Source: Arachidicoccus sp. (GTDB lineage: Bacteria; Bacteroidota; Bacteroidia; Chitinophagales; Chitinophagaceae). From it: a DNA stretch of 64,000 nt. The notes beneath the pieces were generated by a model that was given only the letters and a program-made list of their open reading frames with translations, searched no databases and was not told where the DNA came from. A program made the translations under genes and the position numbers. Each line of letters begins with the position of its first letter. Positions within the stretch are counted from its first letter, which is position 1. The stretch covers positions 25,527-89,526 of the forward strand of contig JAPWKH010000019.1 of NCBI GenBank assembly GCA_028283605.1, read 5' to 3'. Below, piece by piece: positions 44,276 to 53,321 of the stretch.

Positions 44276-44851
44276 ATGCAATCACAATTAATCTCAGCTA
44301 CAAAACAGATTATTCACTTAACGAAAAACGATGAGAACATCTTGCTGAAACTCTTTGTCCATAAGCATTTCAGCAAAGGCGATTATTTTTTAAAAGAAGG
44401 GCAGGTTTGCAAATTTGTTGGTTTTATTGAAAAAGGATTGATTCGATATTTTATAAATAAAGATGGCGAAGATGCAATTTATAACTTTGGAAAAGAGAAT
44501 GATTTTGTTTGTAATTATGAAAGTTTTTTAGATCATTCTGCATCCAATAAAAACATACAATGTATTGAGGATACATTGATGCTTGTTTGCTCTTACGACA
44601 ATTTGCAAGAAATATATACTTCACTTTCCGAAGGACAAAAATGGGGAAGACTTGTTTGCGAAAATCTTTTTGTAAATGCAATAAAACAAATCACATCTTT
44701 ATATACAGCCGCGCCGGAAAAGCGCTACAGAGAATTTCTTGAATTTTATCCCGATTTGCAACAACGTATTCCGCAATATTATATTTCATCTTATGTTGGT
44801 GTAAAACCACAATCGCTAAGCCGCATCAGAAAAAGATTATCTGACAATTGA
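44276..44851 (+). CDS. Crp/Fnr-family transcriptional regulator
   Basis: From ATG 44276 the 191-residue protein has a cyclic-nucleotide-binding-like N-terminal domain ('HFSKGDYFLKEGQVCKFVGFIEKGLIRYFI', about 28-58) and a C-terminal winged helix with 'YISSYVGVKPQSLSRIRKRL'. The frame runs further upstream, but only inside the glycosyltransferase gene. The effector-binding arginine motif of cAMP-responsive Crp is not evident, and no Fnr cysteine cluster is seen, so the signal is unknown. This Bacteroidota type often controls a neighbouring small operon; here the DUF4267-like gene follows 69 bases later. Confidence 0.88.
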   Translation: MQSQLISATKQIIHLTKNDENILLKLFVHKHFSKGDYFLKEGQVCKFVGFIEKGLIRYFINKDGEDAIYNFGKENDFVCNYESFLDHSASNKNIQCIEDTLMLVCSYDNLQEIYTSLSEGQKWGRLVCENLFVNAIKQITSLYTAAPEKRYREFLEFYPDLQQRIPQYYISSYVGVKPQSLSRIRKRLSDN

Positions 44852-44920
44852 TTTATTAACCTAAGTGCATAAAATTGTTTTTTGTGTAGATGAATTTTGT
44901 ATCAACAAAAATTTCATCTT

Positions 44921-45331
44921 ATGAAACAAAAAAAACATCTTGCATTTTGGTTTACTATTTTATCAGGCATTACGCTTTTATTTATCGGATTAAATTTTAT
45001 TTTCAACCCGCTGGGAGCAGAGGCAGGCTACGGAATAAAAACGACAACGAGCGATTTTTCTTTTCATTACATTAAAGGCTTCCGCGACCTCTTTTCCGGA
45101 ATTATTATTACGTTATTGCTTTTAAAGAAAGAATATAAATCGCTCGGTTATGTTTTATTAATCGGAACAATTATTCCCGCAGCAGATTTTTGTATTGTAT
45201 TGTCCAATCCAAATTTTACCACAGGGCATTTGTATGCACATGCAATTGCTATAATCATTTGTATTGTTTGCGGAATATTTTATTTGAAAAACTGCAAGCG
45301 CTTATCTGCAAAAAATCATTCAAACTCATAA
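44921..45331 (+). CDS. DUF4267-like small membrane protein
   Basis: From ATG 44921 the protein has 136 residues and four hydrophobic segments. The stretch 'GLNFIFNPLGAEAGYGI' followed by 'YIKGFRDLFSGIII' is the DUF4267 pattern (proline after the first helix, then 'KGFRD'). The function is unknown. It lies just after a Crp/Fnr-type regulator gene and is probably its target; that is inference. The 3' end overlaps the convergent purD gene by 16 bases. Confidence 0.75.
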   Translation: MKQKKHLAFWFTILSGITLLFIGLNFIFNPLGAEAGYGIKTTTSDFSFHYIKGFRDLFSGIIITLLLLKKEYKSLGYVLLIGTIIPAADFCIVLSNPNFTTGHLYAHAIAIIICIVCGIFYLKNCKRLSAKNHSNS

Positions 45332-46590
45332 CCTATATCATTTCTAAAATTCATGCCATCGAAAGAAATTTCTTTTAAAATATTCTTTGATTGTTGTGCA
45401 GCTTCGCGAATATTTTTTCCGTAAGAAGTAACTGCTAAAACGCGTCCGCCATTGGTTACAACTTCATCATTGGCAACTTTTGTTCCTGCATGAAAAATGA
45501 GAGAGCCATTCGGAATATTGTTGGGGAAAGAAATTATTTTTCCTTTTTCATAATCTCCGGGATAGCCGCCGCTTACTGCAACTACCGTGGCACAAGCGCG
45601 TTCATCAAACTCGATAGTTGCTTTATTTAATTCGCCATTGCAAAGCTGAACAAACAGTTCTACTAAATCGTTTTTCAACCTCGGCAAAACCACTTCTGTT
45701 TCGGGATCGCCCATGCGGCAATTATATTCAATTACGAATGGTTCGTTCTTCACATTGATCAATCCAAAAAAAACGAATCCTTTATATTCGATGTTTTCCT
45801 TGAATAATCCTTCTATTGTCGGTTGAATAATTTTCTCTTCGACTTTTTGCATAAAAATATCATCCACAAACGGAACCGGCGTTACACAACCCATGCCGCC
45901 TGTGTTTAAGCCGGAATCTCCTTCGCCGATGCGCTTATAATCTTTTGCATGGCCGATTATTTTATAATCTTTCCCATCTGTCAAAACAAAAACGCTTACT
46001 TCGATGCCGCTTAAAAATTCTTCAATGACCACTTTGGAAGAGGCTTCGCCGAATTGTTTATTGATGATCATTTCTTCAAAAACATTCAGCGCTTCTTCGT
46101 GTGACGATGCAATTACAACGCCTTTGCCTGCGGCTAATCCATCCGCTTTTAAAACGATGGGCAAGCTGTGTTGCGCGATATATTTTTTTCCTTCGTCAAA
46201 ATTATTTTTATCAAATTCTGCATAGCCTGCAGTCGGAATATTTTGCCGCTGCATAAATTTTTTAGAAAATGCTTTACTGCCTTCGAGCTGCGCGCCATAT
46301 TTTGACGGCGCAATAATAATGCCTTTCCAATCCTCTTGTTTTTTGAAGAAATCATAAACGCCATTTACCAAAGGATCTTCGGGACCAACAACTATCAAAT
46401 CTATTTTATTATCAATGCAAAATTGTTTTTGCTGTTCAAAGTCATTTACATTAATATTTATATTTTCTCCAACGCTTGCTGTGCCTGCATTTCCGGGTGC
46501 AATGAATAATTTATCACAAAGTTTGCTTTGTTTCATTTTCCAAGCCAATGCGTGTTCTCTTCCGCCGGAACCGAGTAATAAAATGTTCAT
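45316..46590 (-). CDS. purD: Phosphoribosylamine-glycine ligase
   Basis: PurD makes glycinamide ribonucleotide, the second step of purine synthesis. From ATG 46590 ('MNILLLGSGGREHALAWK') the protein has 424 residues, the family length; the frame extends to 46635 but the added part is A+T-rich leader. ATP-grasp motifs: 'KADGLAAGKGVVIA', 'VVIEEFLSGIEVSVF', 'GGMGCVTPVPF', and 'YNCRMGDPETEVVLPRL' with the metal ligands. No other pur gene is in the window, so the purine genes are scattered, as in many Bacteroidota. Confidence 0.96.
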   Translation of the reverse strand: MNILLLGSGGREHALAWKMKQSKLCDKLFIAPGNAGTASVGENININVNDFEQQKQFCIDNKIDLIVVGPEDPLVNGVYDFFKKQEDWKGIIIAPSKYGAQLEGSKAFSKKFMQRQNIPTAGYAEFDKNNFDEGKKYIAQHSLPIVLKADGLAAGKGVVIASSHEEALNVFEEMIINKQFGEASSKVVIEEFLSGIEVSVFVLTDGKDYKIIGHAKDYKRIGEGDSGLNTGGMGCVTPVPFVDDIFMQKVEEKIIQPTIEGLFKENIEYKGFVFFGLINVKNEPFVIEYNCRMGDPETEVVLPRLKNDLVELFVQLCNGELNKATIEFDERACATVVAVSGGYPGDYEKGKIISFPNNIPNGSLIFHAGTKVANDEVVTNGGRVLAVTSYGKNIREAAQQSKNILKEISFDGMNFRNDIGYEFE

Positions 46591-46647
46591 GTGATTTGAT
46601 AAAAATTTTCGATTCGAAAATAAACGAATAATCATGCAAAGAAAAAA

Positions 46648-46676
46648 GGGAATAGTCTATTATTTTGACAATTCCC
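46648..46676 (-). terminator. Rho-independent terminator of rny
   Basis: GGGAAT (46648-46653) pairs with ATTCCC (46671-46676), extended by GTC/GAC inside the loop. On the minus strand the hairpin is followed by TTTTTTC (A-tract 46642-46647). It lies 22 bases after the rny stop and ahead of purD. Confidence 0.65.
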
Positions 46677-46697
46677 TATTTCATATTTTGTTTTATC

Positions 46698-48263
46698 TTA
46701 CCTCGCTACATTTACCGCTCTCTTCTCGCGGATTACGGTTACTTTAATCTGGCCGGGATAAGTCATTTCGGTTTGTATTTTTTGTGCTATTTCAAAGCTC
46801 AGTTTACCGCTTTCGTCATCGGTTACTTTATCGGCTTCTACAATTACACGGAGTTCGCGGCCGGCTTGAATAGCATACGCTTTTTCCACGCCTGTATAGC
46901 CTTGCGCCAGCGTTTCCAGATCTTTGATACGCTGAATGTATTGCTGCATAATTTCGCGCCGTGCACCGGGACGAGCGCCGCTGATAGCATCGCAGGCCTG
47001 TACAATCGGGGAGATAACGTACAGCATTTCCATTTCGTCGTGGTGCGCGCCGATAGCGTTTACCACGGCAGGATTTTCGCCATATTTTTCAGCAAGTTTG
47101 GCGCCTAATAAAGCGTGGCTCAATTCCGTTTCTTCATCAGGCACTTTGCCAATATCATGGAGCAAGCCGGCGCGCTTGGCGAGTTTGGGGCTCATGCCGA
47201 GTTCCGCAGCCATAATGCCGCAAAGGTTTGCCGTTTCTCGGCTGTGCATCAAAAGGTTTTGACCATAAGATGAGCGGAAGCGCATTTTTCCAACAATTCG
47301 TACCAAATCTTTATGCAACCCATGAATGCCTAATTCTATAACAGTTCTTTCGCCTATTTCCAACACCTGCTCTTCCAACTGTCTGCGCGTTTTTTCTACT
47401 ACTTCTTCGATACGTGCCGGATGAATTCTTCCATCTGCTACAAGACGTTGAAGCGATAATCTTGCTACTTCCCGACGCAATGGATCGAAACTTGACAGCA
47501 CAACTGCTTCCGGTGTATCATCCACAATCAAATCCACGCCTGTTGCAGCTTCAATGGCACGTATATTTCGGCCCTCACGGCCAATGATTTGCCCTTTTAT
47601 CTCGTCAGATTCAAGATTGAAAACAGTAACTGTGTTTTCTATCGTTTGCTCTGCGGCAGTACGTTGAATTGATTGGATAATGATTTTGCGCGCTTCTTTA
47701 TTCGCCTTTATTTTTGCATCTTCAATAATATCTTGCTGTAATGACAAAGCTTGCGTGCGGGCTTCATTTTTAAGGCTATCGATTAGCTGTTGTTTTGCTT
47801 CTTCCGAAGAAAGATTGGAAATTTTTTCCAACCGGCGAATATGTTCTTCCTGGTGTTTTTCCAGTTCCGTACGTTTTTGATTTACAACTTCTATTTGTGC
47901 ATTCAGATTGTCGCGGATAGCGGCATTTTCTTTGAGTTGTTTATCAAGCGTTGCTTCTTTTTGGTTTATAGAGAGTTCCTTCTGTTTGATTTTATTCTCT
48001 ATATCACCTATTTTTCTGTTGCGTGCCAGTATTTCTTTATCGTGTTCTGCTTTTAGTTGTACGAATTTTTCTTTTGCTTCAAGTTGTTTTTCTTTTTTTA
48101 TTGTTTCTGCTCTAAGTTCTGCTTCTTTAATGATGCTTTGCACCTGATTTTCCGCATCTTCTATTTTTTTTCTGGTATCTTTTGCAAAAACAAATTTTCC
48201 GATAATAATTCCTACAATAACACATACAGCCGACAATACTGCATCTATAATTCCTAAGTCCAT
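46698..48263 (-). CDS. rny: Ribonuclease Y
   Basis: RNase Y is a membrane-anchored endoribonuclease that starts mRNA decay. The 521-residue protein has an N-terminal membrane helix (about 4-26), a long coiled coil (about 30-205, Glu/Lys/Gln-rich), a KH domain ('[24 protein letters not shown]' near 230-255) and an HD domain with 'LLHDIGKV' (about 365) and 'IGAHHDEME'. All are in family order. It is transcribed alone, with its own terminator. Confidence 0.96.
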   Translation of the reverse strand: MDLGIIDAVLSAVCVIVGIIIGKFVFAKDTRKKIEDAENQVQSIIKEAELRAETIKKEKQLEAKEKFVQLKAEHDKEILARNRKIGDIENKIKQKELSINQKEATLDKQLKENAAIRDNLNAQIEVVNQKRTELEKHQEEHIRRLEKISNLSSEEAKQQLIDSLKNEARTQALSLQQDIIEDAKIKANKEARKIIIQSIQRTAAEQTIENTVTVFNLESDEIKGQIIGREGRNIRAIEAATGVDLIVDDTPEAVVLSSFDPLRREVARLSLQRLVADGRIHPARIEEVVEKTRRQLEEQVLEIGERTVIELGIHGLHKDLVRIVGKMRFRSSYGQNLLMHSRETANLCGIMAAELGMSPKLAKRAGLLHDIGKVPDEETELSHALLGAKLAEKYGENPAVVNAIGAHHDEMEMLYVISPIVQACDAISGARPGARREIMQQYIQRIKDLETLAQGYTGVEKAYAIQAGRELRVIVEADKVTDDESGKLSFEIAQKIQTEMTYPGQIKVTVIREKRAVNVAR

Positions 48264-48286
48264 TCTATGTTTCGTTTATTCATATT

Positions 48287-48321
48287 AAAAAAAATGCCTT
48301 TGCTACATGGGCAGCCAAGGC
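48287..48321 (-). terminator. Rho-independent terminator of the MacB-like permease gene
   Basis: On the minus strand GCCTTGGCT pairs with AGCAAAGGC around a 7-base loop (48296-48321, one mismatch), followed by eight T (A-tract 48287-48294). It lies about 105 bases past the permease stop and just upstream of rny, so it separates the two units. Confidence 0.65.
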
Positions 48322-48425
48322 TTATCAGCAAGCGAAGATAATGAAATGAATTTATATTATAAACATTACTTGTAAATCATTCAATTGCAATGAATAGGAG
48401 TTCTTAATGCTTTATATAATTTTTA

Positions 48426-49685
48426 TTATTCATATCTCAATGCTTCTATTGGATTTAGTTTTGAAGCTTTCAGTGCCGGATAAATACCGGCGAGCAATCC
48501 TGTGGCGGCGCATGCTGCTATGCCGATAGAAACCCAGCCCCACGGAACTATGAATCCTGTTTTTAGGAAAATGGCAAAAATATTTCCTACAAGTATTCCG
48601 AGTAAAATACCAAAGAATGCGCCCAATAAACTAATCAACATTGATTCGAAAATAAATTGCTGACGGATATTGCGTTTTTTGCCACCGATGGCTTTGATAA
48701 GGCCGATTTCTTTTGTGCGCTCACTTACGGCTACGAGCATAATATTCATCAATCCTACAGCGGAGCCCAATAGCGTGATTATTCCGATACCGATTACGCC
48801 CCATTCTATATATTGTAAAAAGCTGAGCAATTGTTTTACCTGCGCATCGCTTTTGTTGACCACAAAATTGTCATCGTCGGCGGGCGTGAGTTTTCTTATT
48901 CTCCTGAATACGCCAATGGTTTCATTAACGGCGGCATCTATTTGCTTAATATTATTTACAGAAACACCGAGTGAATAAGAATTTGCAGCACTTAAACGCA
49001 TCAGGCGGATATTATTGTAAGAAGTAAGAATAAAATTGTCGCGGCTGCCGCCTGCGCCGGAACCTTTTGCTTTCAGAACGCCAATTACGCGGTACGGTAA
49101 AGTGCCTAATAAAATAATTTTATTCTCGGCTGCAGCCACATCTTCTCCAAAAAGTGTTGCTGCCACATCGTGCCCAAGCACACAAACGCTTCTTCCGGAT
49201 TGAATGTCATTGGCTGAAAGATTTCTTCCAACATCTATGGTAAAGCCGTTAACCGCAAGATAATTTTCATCTCCGCCACTGATCGAGATATTGGGATTCG
49301 TTTTTTTATTCTTATAATTCACTTCCACGCTGCCGGCGGCTTCAAGGGAAATGCTGACTATCGCCGGGAAATTGTATTCTTTTTTAAATGATTCCGCTTG
49401 CTGCAAAGTAATGGGTTGGTCAAGGTTTGATTTCTTTTGTCGCTTGCCGCTGCGCACACGCACCTGATTGCCAAACCTTTGCTGATTTTTATATGTGAGC
49501 GTAAAGCCGTTTGCCCCCATTCCGGAAAAGCTGCTTGTTAAGCTGTCTTTCAAAGCGGTTGTAGAAGTTACAATACCCACAAGCGCCATTATACCAAATG
49601 CAATAATGGCAACAGTAATCCCTGTGCGAAGTTTATTGCTTTTCACAGTTCTAAATGCCAAAGACAACGTATCGGCTAATGTCAT
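48426..49685 (-). CDS. MacB/FtsX-type ABC transporter permease
   Basis: The 419-residue inner-membrane protein has one N-terminal helix (about 20-42), a periplasmic MacB-type core (about 45-280) and three C-terminal helices (about 295-410) with 'SERTKEIGLIKAIGGKKRNIRQQFIFESMLIS', the coupling segment of FtsX permeases, and 'PALKASKLNPIEALRYE' at the end. MacB-type permeases do mechanotransmission rather than substrate passage: they export antibiotics, toxins or lipoproteins with partner proteins. No ATPase or membrane-fusion gene is adjacent, so the partner must be encoded elsewhere. Confidence 0.88.
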   Translation of the reverse strand: MTLADTLSLAFRTVKSNKLRTGITVAIIAFGIMALVGIVTSTTALKDSLTSSFSGMGANGFTLTYKNQQRFGNQVRVRSGKRQKKSNLDQPITLQQAESFKKEYNFPAIVSISLEAAGSVEVNYKNKKTNPNISISGGDENYLAVNGFTIDVGRNLSANDIQSGRSVCVLGHDVAATLFGEDVAAAENKIILLGTLPYRVIGVLKAKGSGAGGSRDNFILTSYNNIRLMRLSAANSYSLGVSVNNIKQIDAAVNETIGVFRRIRKLTPADDDNFVVNKSDAQVKQLLSFLQYIEWGVIGIGIITLLGSAVGLMNIMLVAVSERTKEIGLIKAIGGKKRNIRQQFIFESMLISLLGAFFGILLGILVGNIFAIFLKTGFIVPWGWVSIGIAACAATGLLAGIYPALKASKLNPIEALRYE

Positions 49686-49765
49686 AAATTAAAGGTAAGC
49701 CTGCATCTGGAAGTATGAAAATTTTTGTGATGAACGGCAGTTTTATCGCAGAATCTCCGTGAATG

Positions 49766-50113
49766 CTACACAAATCCCTGCTGCTCGAAATAGAATAAAA
49801 TATGATCTTTCAAAAAATTTTCCTGCTCTATAATAGATTGGGACTTGTGCTCTTTCAATTGTTTAAAATGTGGCCAGCCGTCCGCGTCTTTTCCTTCCAA
49901 TTGATAATACCCGCTCGGCGTTAAAACCGTACAGATGGCAACGTGCATCAAATCCTGTTTTTGTTCTTTGGTAATTTTATTTTTTATAAAACCTGTTTCC
50001 TGCATTCCTATTAAAAACAATATCGCTTCCAGATCGGGCTTTTTTCCGAATTTCTCCGTAAGTTTTGCTTCCAGATTCCACCAGCGTTGTATCAAATCGT
50101 CTTGTATATTCAT
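49766..50113 (-). CDS. Conserved small cytoplasmic protein, unknown function
   Basis: The start at 50113 gives a 115-residue acidic/basic mixed protein ('MNIQDDLIQRWWNLEAKLTEKFGKKPDLEAILFLIGMQE'). It has no signal peptide, membrane helix or catalytic motif. Predicted helices alternate with a 'KQDLMHVAICTVLTPSGYY' segment ending in 'DGWPHFKQL'. Similar proteins occur across Bacteroidota with no assigned role. It is divergent from serS, with 110 bases between the starts. Confidence 0.62.
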   Translation of the reverse strand: MNIQDDLIQRWWNLEAKLTEKFGKKPDLEAILFLIGMQETGFIKNKITKEQKQDLMHVAICTVLTPSGYYQLEGKDADGWPHFKQLKEHKSQSIIEQENFLKDHILFYFEQQGFV

Positions 50114-50223
50114 TTTGCAAAAGTAATAATAGTTCAGCGCATACAATTCTTTGTTCGGGCAACCGTGAACTATCTGCCATGCAGCATGAATTGATTTATT
50201 TATCTTCGCGCAAATTTATTTTC

Positions 50224-51492
50224 ATGTTACAAGTAAGTGTATTAAGAGAAAAGACGGATTGGGTAAAAGAAAGATTGAGCATAAAGAATTTTGGTAATAT
50301 AAATTTGGTAGATGAAATAATTTCTCTGGACGATGAAAGAAAGAAATTGCAAACAGAATTTGATTCTATTCAATCAAAAATAAATGCGGCTTCCAAAAAT
50401 ATAGGCGCCCTAATGGCGCAAGGCAAAAAAGAGGAAGCAGAATTATTGAAAAATGAAGTGGCTTCTTTAAAGCCTACCTTAGAGCCTTTAAAAGCAAAGG
50501 CTGCCGAAACGGACATTGCTTTGCAAAATGCTTTGGTACAACTTCCCAACCTTCCTAATGAAAGAGTGCCGAAAGGAAAATCCGCTGAAGAAAATGAAAC
50601 CGTGCGCGAAGGTGGAACAAAACCAACTTTACCTGAAAACGCAGTTCCACATTGGGATTTGATCAAAAAATACGATTTGATAGATTTCGAAACCGGTGCA
50701 AAAATTACCGGCAGCGGCTTTCCTTTATACAAAGGCAAAGGCGCAAAACTGCAACGCGCTTTGGTACAATATTTTCTTGACTTCAATACTGATGCGGGCT
50801 ACACGGAATACATTCCGCCTTATTTAGTAAACGAAAGTTCGGCTTATGCAACCGGACAATTGCCCGATAAAGAAGGCCAAATGTATCATGCAACGGAAGA
50901 TAATTTTTACTTAATTCCAACAGCAGAAGTTCCCGTTACGAATATTTATCGCGATGAGATTTTGAAAGAAACGGATTTGCCTTTGAAGCTCACGGCGCAT
51001 TCTCCGTGCTTTCGCCGAGAAGCGGGAAGTTTCGGAAAAGACGTTCGTGGATTGAACCGTGTACATCAATTTGAGAAAGTGGAAATTATTCAAATCGTTC
51101 ATCCCGATAAAAGCTATGAGGTTTTGGACGAAATGATTTTGCATGTAGAAAAATTAATACAAAGCCTTGAGTTGCCTTATCGCATTTTACGTTTGTGTGG
51201 CGGCGATATGAGTTTTACAAGCGCCATTACTTACGATTTCGAAGTGTACAGCGCAGCGCAGGAACGCTGGCTCGAAGTGAGCAGCGTAAGCAACTTTGAA
51301 AGTTTTCAGGCAAACAGATTGAAGTGCAGATTTAAAAATACCGATGGTAAAACGCAATTGGTTCATACATTAAATGGAAGCTCATTGGCTTTGCCGCGTA
51401 TCATGGCTGCTTTACTGGAAAATAATCAAACAGAAAACGGCATTCTTTTACCGGAAGTTTTGCAACGTTATTTTGGCGCGAAAGCAATTTAG
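50224..51492 (+). CDS. serS: Seryl-tRNA synthetase
   Basis: SerRS attaches serine to tRNA-Ser and tRNA-Sec. The start is ATG 50224 ('MLQVSVLREKTDWVKERL'); an ORF reaching to 50065 only overlaps the neighbouring gene. The 422-residue protein has the N-terminal coiled coil that grips the tRNA long arm (about 28-100), class II motif 2 'CFRREAGSFGKDVRGLNRVHQFEKVE' and motif 3 'NGSSLALPRIMAALLENNQ'. Motif 1 lies in 'PLYKGKGAKLQRALVQYFLD'. A strong terminator follows. Confidence 0.97.
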   Translation: MLQVSVLREKTDWVKERLSIKNFGNINLVDEIISLDDERKKLQTEFDSIQSKINAASKNIGALMAQGKKEEAELLKNEVASLKPTLEPLKAKAAETDIALQNALVQLPNLPNERVPKGKSAEENETVREGGTKPTLPENAVPHWDLIKKYDLIDFETGAKITGSGFPLYKGKGAKLQRALVQYFLDFNTDAGYTEYIPPYLVNESSAYATGQLPDKEGQMYHATEDNFYLIPTAEVPVTNIYRDEILKETDLPLKLTAHSPCFRREAGSFGKDVRGLNRVHQFEKVEIIQIVHPDKSYEVLDEMILHVEKLIQSLELPYRILRLCGGDMSFTSAITYDFEVYSAAQERWLEVSSVSNFESFQANRLKCRFKNTDGKTQLVHTLNGSSLALPRIMAALLENNQTENGILLPEVLQRYFGAKAI

Positions 51493-51512
51493 TTAAAGAC
51501 AAAAAGTTTAAA

Positions 51513-51548
51513 ACAAAAGGCCTGAGTATTTCATCTCAGGCCTTTTGT
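51513..51548. terminator. Bidirectional terminator between serS and the isochorismatase-like gene
   Basis: ACAAAAGGCCTGAG (51513-51526) and CTCAGGCCTTTTGT (51535-51548) form a perfect 14-base-pair stem with an 8-base loop. T-rich flanks on both sides let it end transcription of both convergent genes. Confidence 0.85.
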
Positions 51549-51564
51549 TTATGTGAAGATTGTA

Positions 51565-52116
51565 TTATTTCCAATCTTCCATAAGAATCACTTCGGCTTG
51601 TCTTGTAAACACTTTTTCAGTAAGTACGCGATGTACTTCTTCATCCCCATCGGCACAACAATCTTTTATTACTGTTACTTTATAATCTTTATCGGCCGCT
51701 TCTCGTAATGTAGATAGCACTACGCCGCTTGTAGCAATTCCCGTTAATACAAGATGCTGTATTTCTAATCCTCGTAAAACCACTTCTAAATCGCTGCCCG
51801 TAAAAGCACTCACTCGGCGTTTTGTAATGACAATGTCATTTTCTTTCGGCGCAACGCCAGGATGAATCGTCATCCATTCATTCATGTCAGCAGCAGCCAT
51901 TCTTTCTTTCATTGCCGAAAATCCTTTATTATTTCTGCTTATTTCCGGCATGCCATTTCTGAATCCTACAACAACATAAATAACGGGTATATTTTTTTCA
52001 CGCGCTTTGGCAATTGCCTTTGCTGTATTGTTTATCAGAACACTTGATTCCGTAATCATATTTACGATTGGATTCTGGAAATCCATTATTAATAAAGCTG
52101 CTTTTGCATCTTCCAT
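51565..52116 (-). CDS. Isochorismatase-family (cysteine-hydrolase-like) protein lacking the usual cysteine
   Basis: The 183-residue protein has the family fold: the catalytic aspartate in 'LLIMDFQNP', the lysine in 'VITKRRVSAF', and 'LVLTGIATSGVVLSTLREAAD', where nicotinamidase-like members have 'T..C' with the nucleophilic cysteine. Here the corresponding positions are Gly/Val, as in true isochorismatases and in a widespread 'ATSGVVLST' subfamily. It therefore may be a hydrolase without a covalent step, or use another substrate. It has no pathway neighbours. Transcription is convergent with serS. Confidence 0.82.
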   Translation of the reverse strand: MEDAKAALLIMDFQNPIVNMITESSVLINNTAKAIAKAREKNIPVIYVVVGFRNGMPEISRNNKGFSAMKERMAAADMNEWMTIHPGVAPKENDIVITKRRVSAFTGSDLEVVLRGLEIQHLVLTGIATSGVVLSTLREAADKDYKVTVIKDCCADGDEEVHRVLTEKVFTRQAEVILMEDWK

Positions 52117-52153
52117 TTTAATATTTGTTTTTTTTGATTATAATAAATAGTAT

Positions 52154-52981
52154 TTACAATTCTGCCGTCATTTCTTCTTCTTCTGCTGCATGCATATTCA
52201 TTTGTTGTGCAATATTTTTTTTGTTTTTCTCTTTTAATATTCTTGCAAAAACCACTGCGATAATTATTCCAACGATGCCTTCACATAATAGTGTTTTTTG
52301 TGCACCAATTCTTTGTGAAATACTGCCGACAATAAGGCTGCCCAAAGGCAGCATTCCGAAAATAGCCGTGAGCAAAATACTGATGGATCTTCCGCGCATT
52401 TCCGGAGAAGACTCCGATTGTACAATAATGTTGCATGTGGTAAATTGTGCCACGCCGCCAAATCCTGTAATTACTGCAAAAAACATTGCCAAGGGGAAAT
52501 TTGTAGTATATGAAAAACAAATTAATCCAATGCTCAAAATGACTGTACTATATAATAATACTTTTCTCATAGACGCATTTTTTTTCAATGAGGCTATCAA
52601 TACGGTCCCTGCAACCGCGCCGACACCTATAAAACTTGTGATATACCCGAAAGTTGCTGCATTGCCTCTGAATATCATCTTTGCGAAAACAGGAATGAGC
52701 GTATCATAAGGCAAAACCAAAAGCCCGGTAAGGCTCAGCATAATAATAACCAACCCAATAGAAGATTCTTTTTTAAGATAAATAAAGCCCTCGCTAAGAT
52801 TTTTGAAAACATTTTTTTTAACCAGTACCGGCTTAGTTGATTTGGGAATTTTCATAAATGCAATAGACAACATTACTCCTCCGAAACTTGCAGCGTTTAC
52901 AAGGAAACAAATGCCTGCACCAAATTTTTGAAGAATAATGCCGGACAATGCCGGTCCCAATAATTTTGCAAGGCTTGCCAT
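52154..52981 (-). CDS. MFS transporter, C-terminal part (cut at the chimeric junction)
   Basis: The visible 275 residues correspond to the second half of a 12-helix Major Facilitator protein, EntS/multidrug-type: 'MASLAKLLGPALSGIILQKFG' is helix 5-6 text, then seven hydrophobic segments, and a charged tail. In an intact gene the frame should continue upstream for about 130-150 residues. Instead the sequence changes to proteobacterial DNA, and the frame meets a stop about six codons past the ATG. The ATG at 52981 is therefore not a real start. The gene is not truncated in nature, as far as can be told. Confidence 0.85.
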   Translation of the reverse strand: MASLAKLLGPALSGIILQKFGAGICFLVNAASFGGVMLSIAFMKIPKSTKPVLVKKNVFKNLSEGFIYLKKESSIGLVIIMLSLTGLLVLPYDTLIPVFAKMIFRGNAATFGYITSFIGVGAVAGTVLIASLKKNASMRKVLLYSTVILSIGLICFSYTTNFPLAMFFAVITGFGGVAQFTTCNIIVQSESSPEMRGRSISILLTAIFGMLPLGSLIVGSISQRIGAQKTLLCEGIVGIIIAVVFARILKEKNKKNIAQQMNMHAAEEEEMTAEL

Positions 52982-53006
52982 TGCTGCGTAGCCACTTCAG
53001 GCACTT
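52982..53006. other. Chimeric junction between Bacteroidota and Gammaproteobacterial DNA
   Basis: Left of 52981 the code is A+T-rich MFS-transporter sequence of the Bacteroidota part. Right of about 53007 it is G+C-rich NuoE sequence. The roughly 25 bases between fit neither protein: in the NuoE frame 'NNVA' is followed by residues unlike the family's cysteine motif, and in the MFS frame a stop appears. The exact breakpoint cannot be fixed. Composition, codon use, promoter style and gene content all change here. Confidence 0.9.
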
Positions 53007-53300
53007 GGCGACGTTGTTGCGACCGACAGGCGTGGTCTCGAACATCGAGTAGAAGCTCGCGACCTCGTACGCCCAGATCGCCGGCAGTTCGAGGTACTTG
53101 GCAACCGCGGTGATCAGTTCGTCGGTGAGGTAACCGACGTTCTGTTCCTGCGCCGCCATGAGCGACTGGATCAGCGCGGAGCGCTTGCGATCCGGCGGGA
53201 ACTTGGAAACCCAGTGATCGATGTGGCTGCGGGTGTGATCGTTGAGCACGACAAGGGGATCGACGTCCTTGACCTGCTCAAAATGTCCGGTGGCTTTCAT
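53007..53300 (-). CDS. nuoE: NADH-quinone oxidoreductase subunit E, N-terminal 98 residues (cut at junction)
   Basis: NuoE is the thioredoxin-like [2Fe-2S] subunit of complex I. ATG 53300 begins the protein. The visible part has 'DHWVSKFPPDRKRSALIQSLMAAQEQNVGYLTDE', then 'ELPAIWAYEVASFYSMFETTPVGRNNVA', as in proteobacterial NuoE. The four cysteines of the iron-sulfur site should follow soon after, but the sequence leaves the family at residue 99. nuoF and later nuo genes should lie beyond and are absent. It follows nuoD by 21 bases. Confidence 0.88.
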
Positions 53301-53321
53301 GATTCAGTTCACTCCGTCGAC

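Noticed and set aside
48264..48425. Small RNA gene in the gap between rny and the MacB-like permease
   Set aside because: The hairpin there is followed by eight T on the minus strand directly after the permease gene, so a terminator explains it.
52982..53010. Horizontal transfer or integrated element as explanation for the junction
   Set aside because: No integrase, transposase, tRNA, target duplication or inverted repeat is present; both genes are cut in mid-protein and everything to the right is core proteobacterial chromosome.
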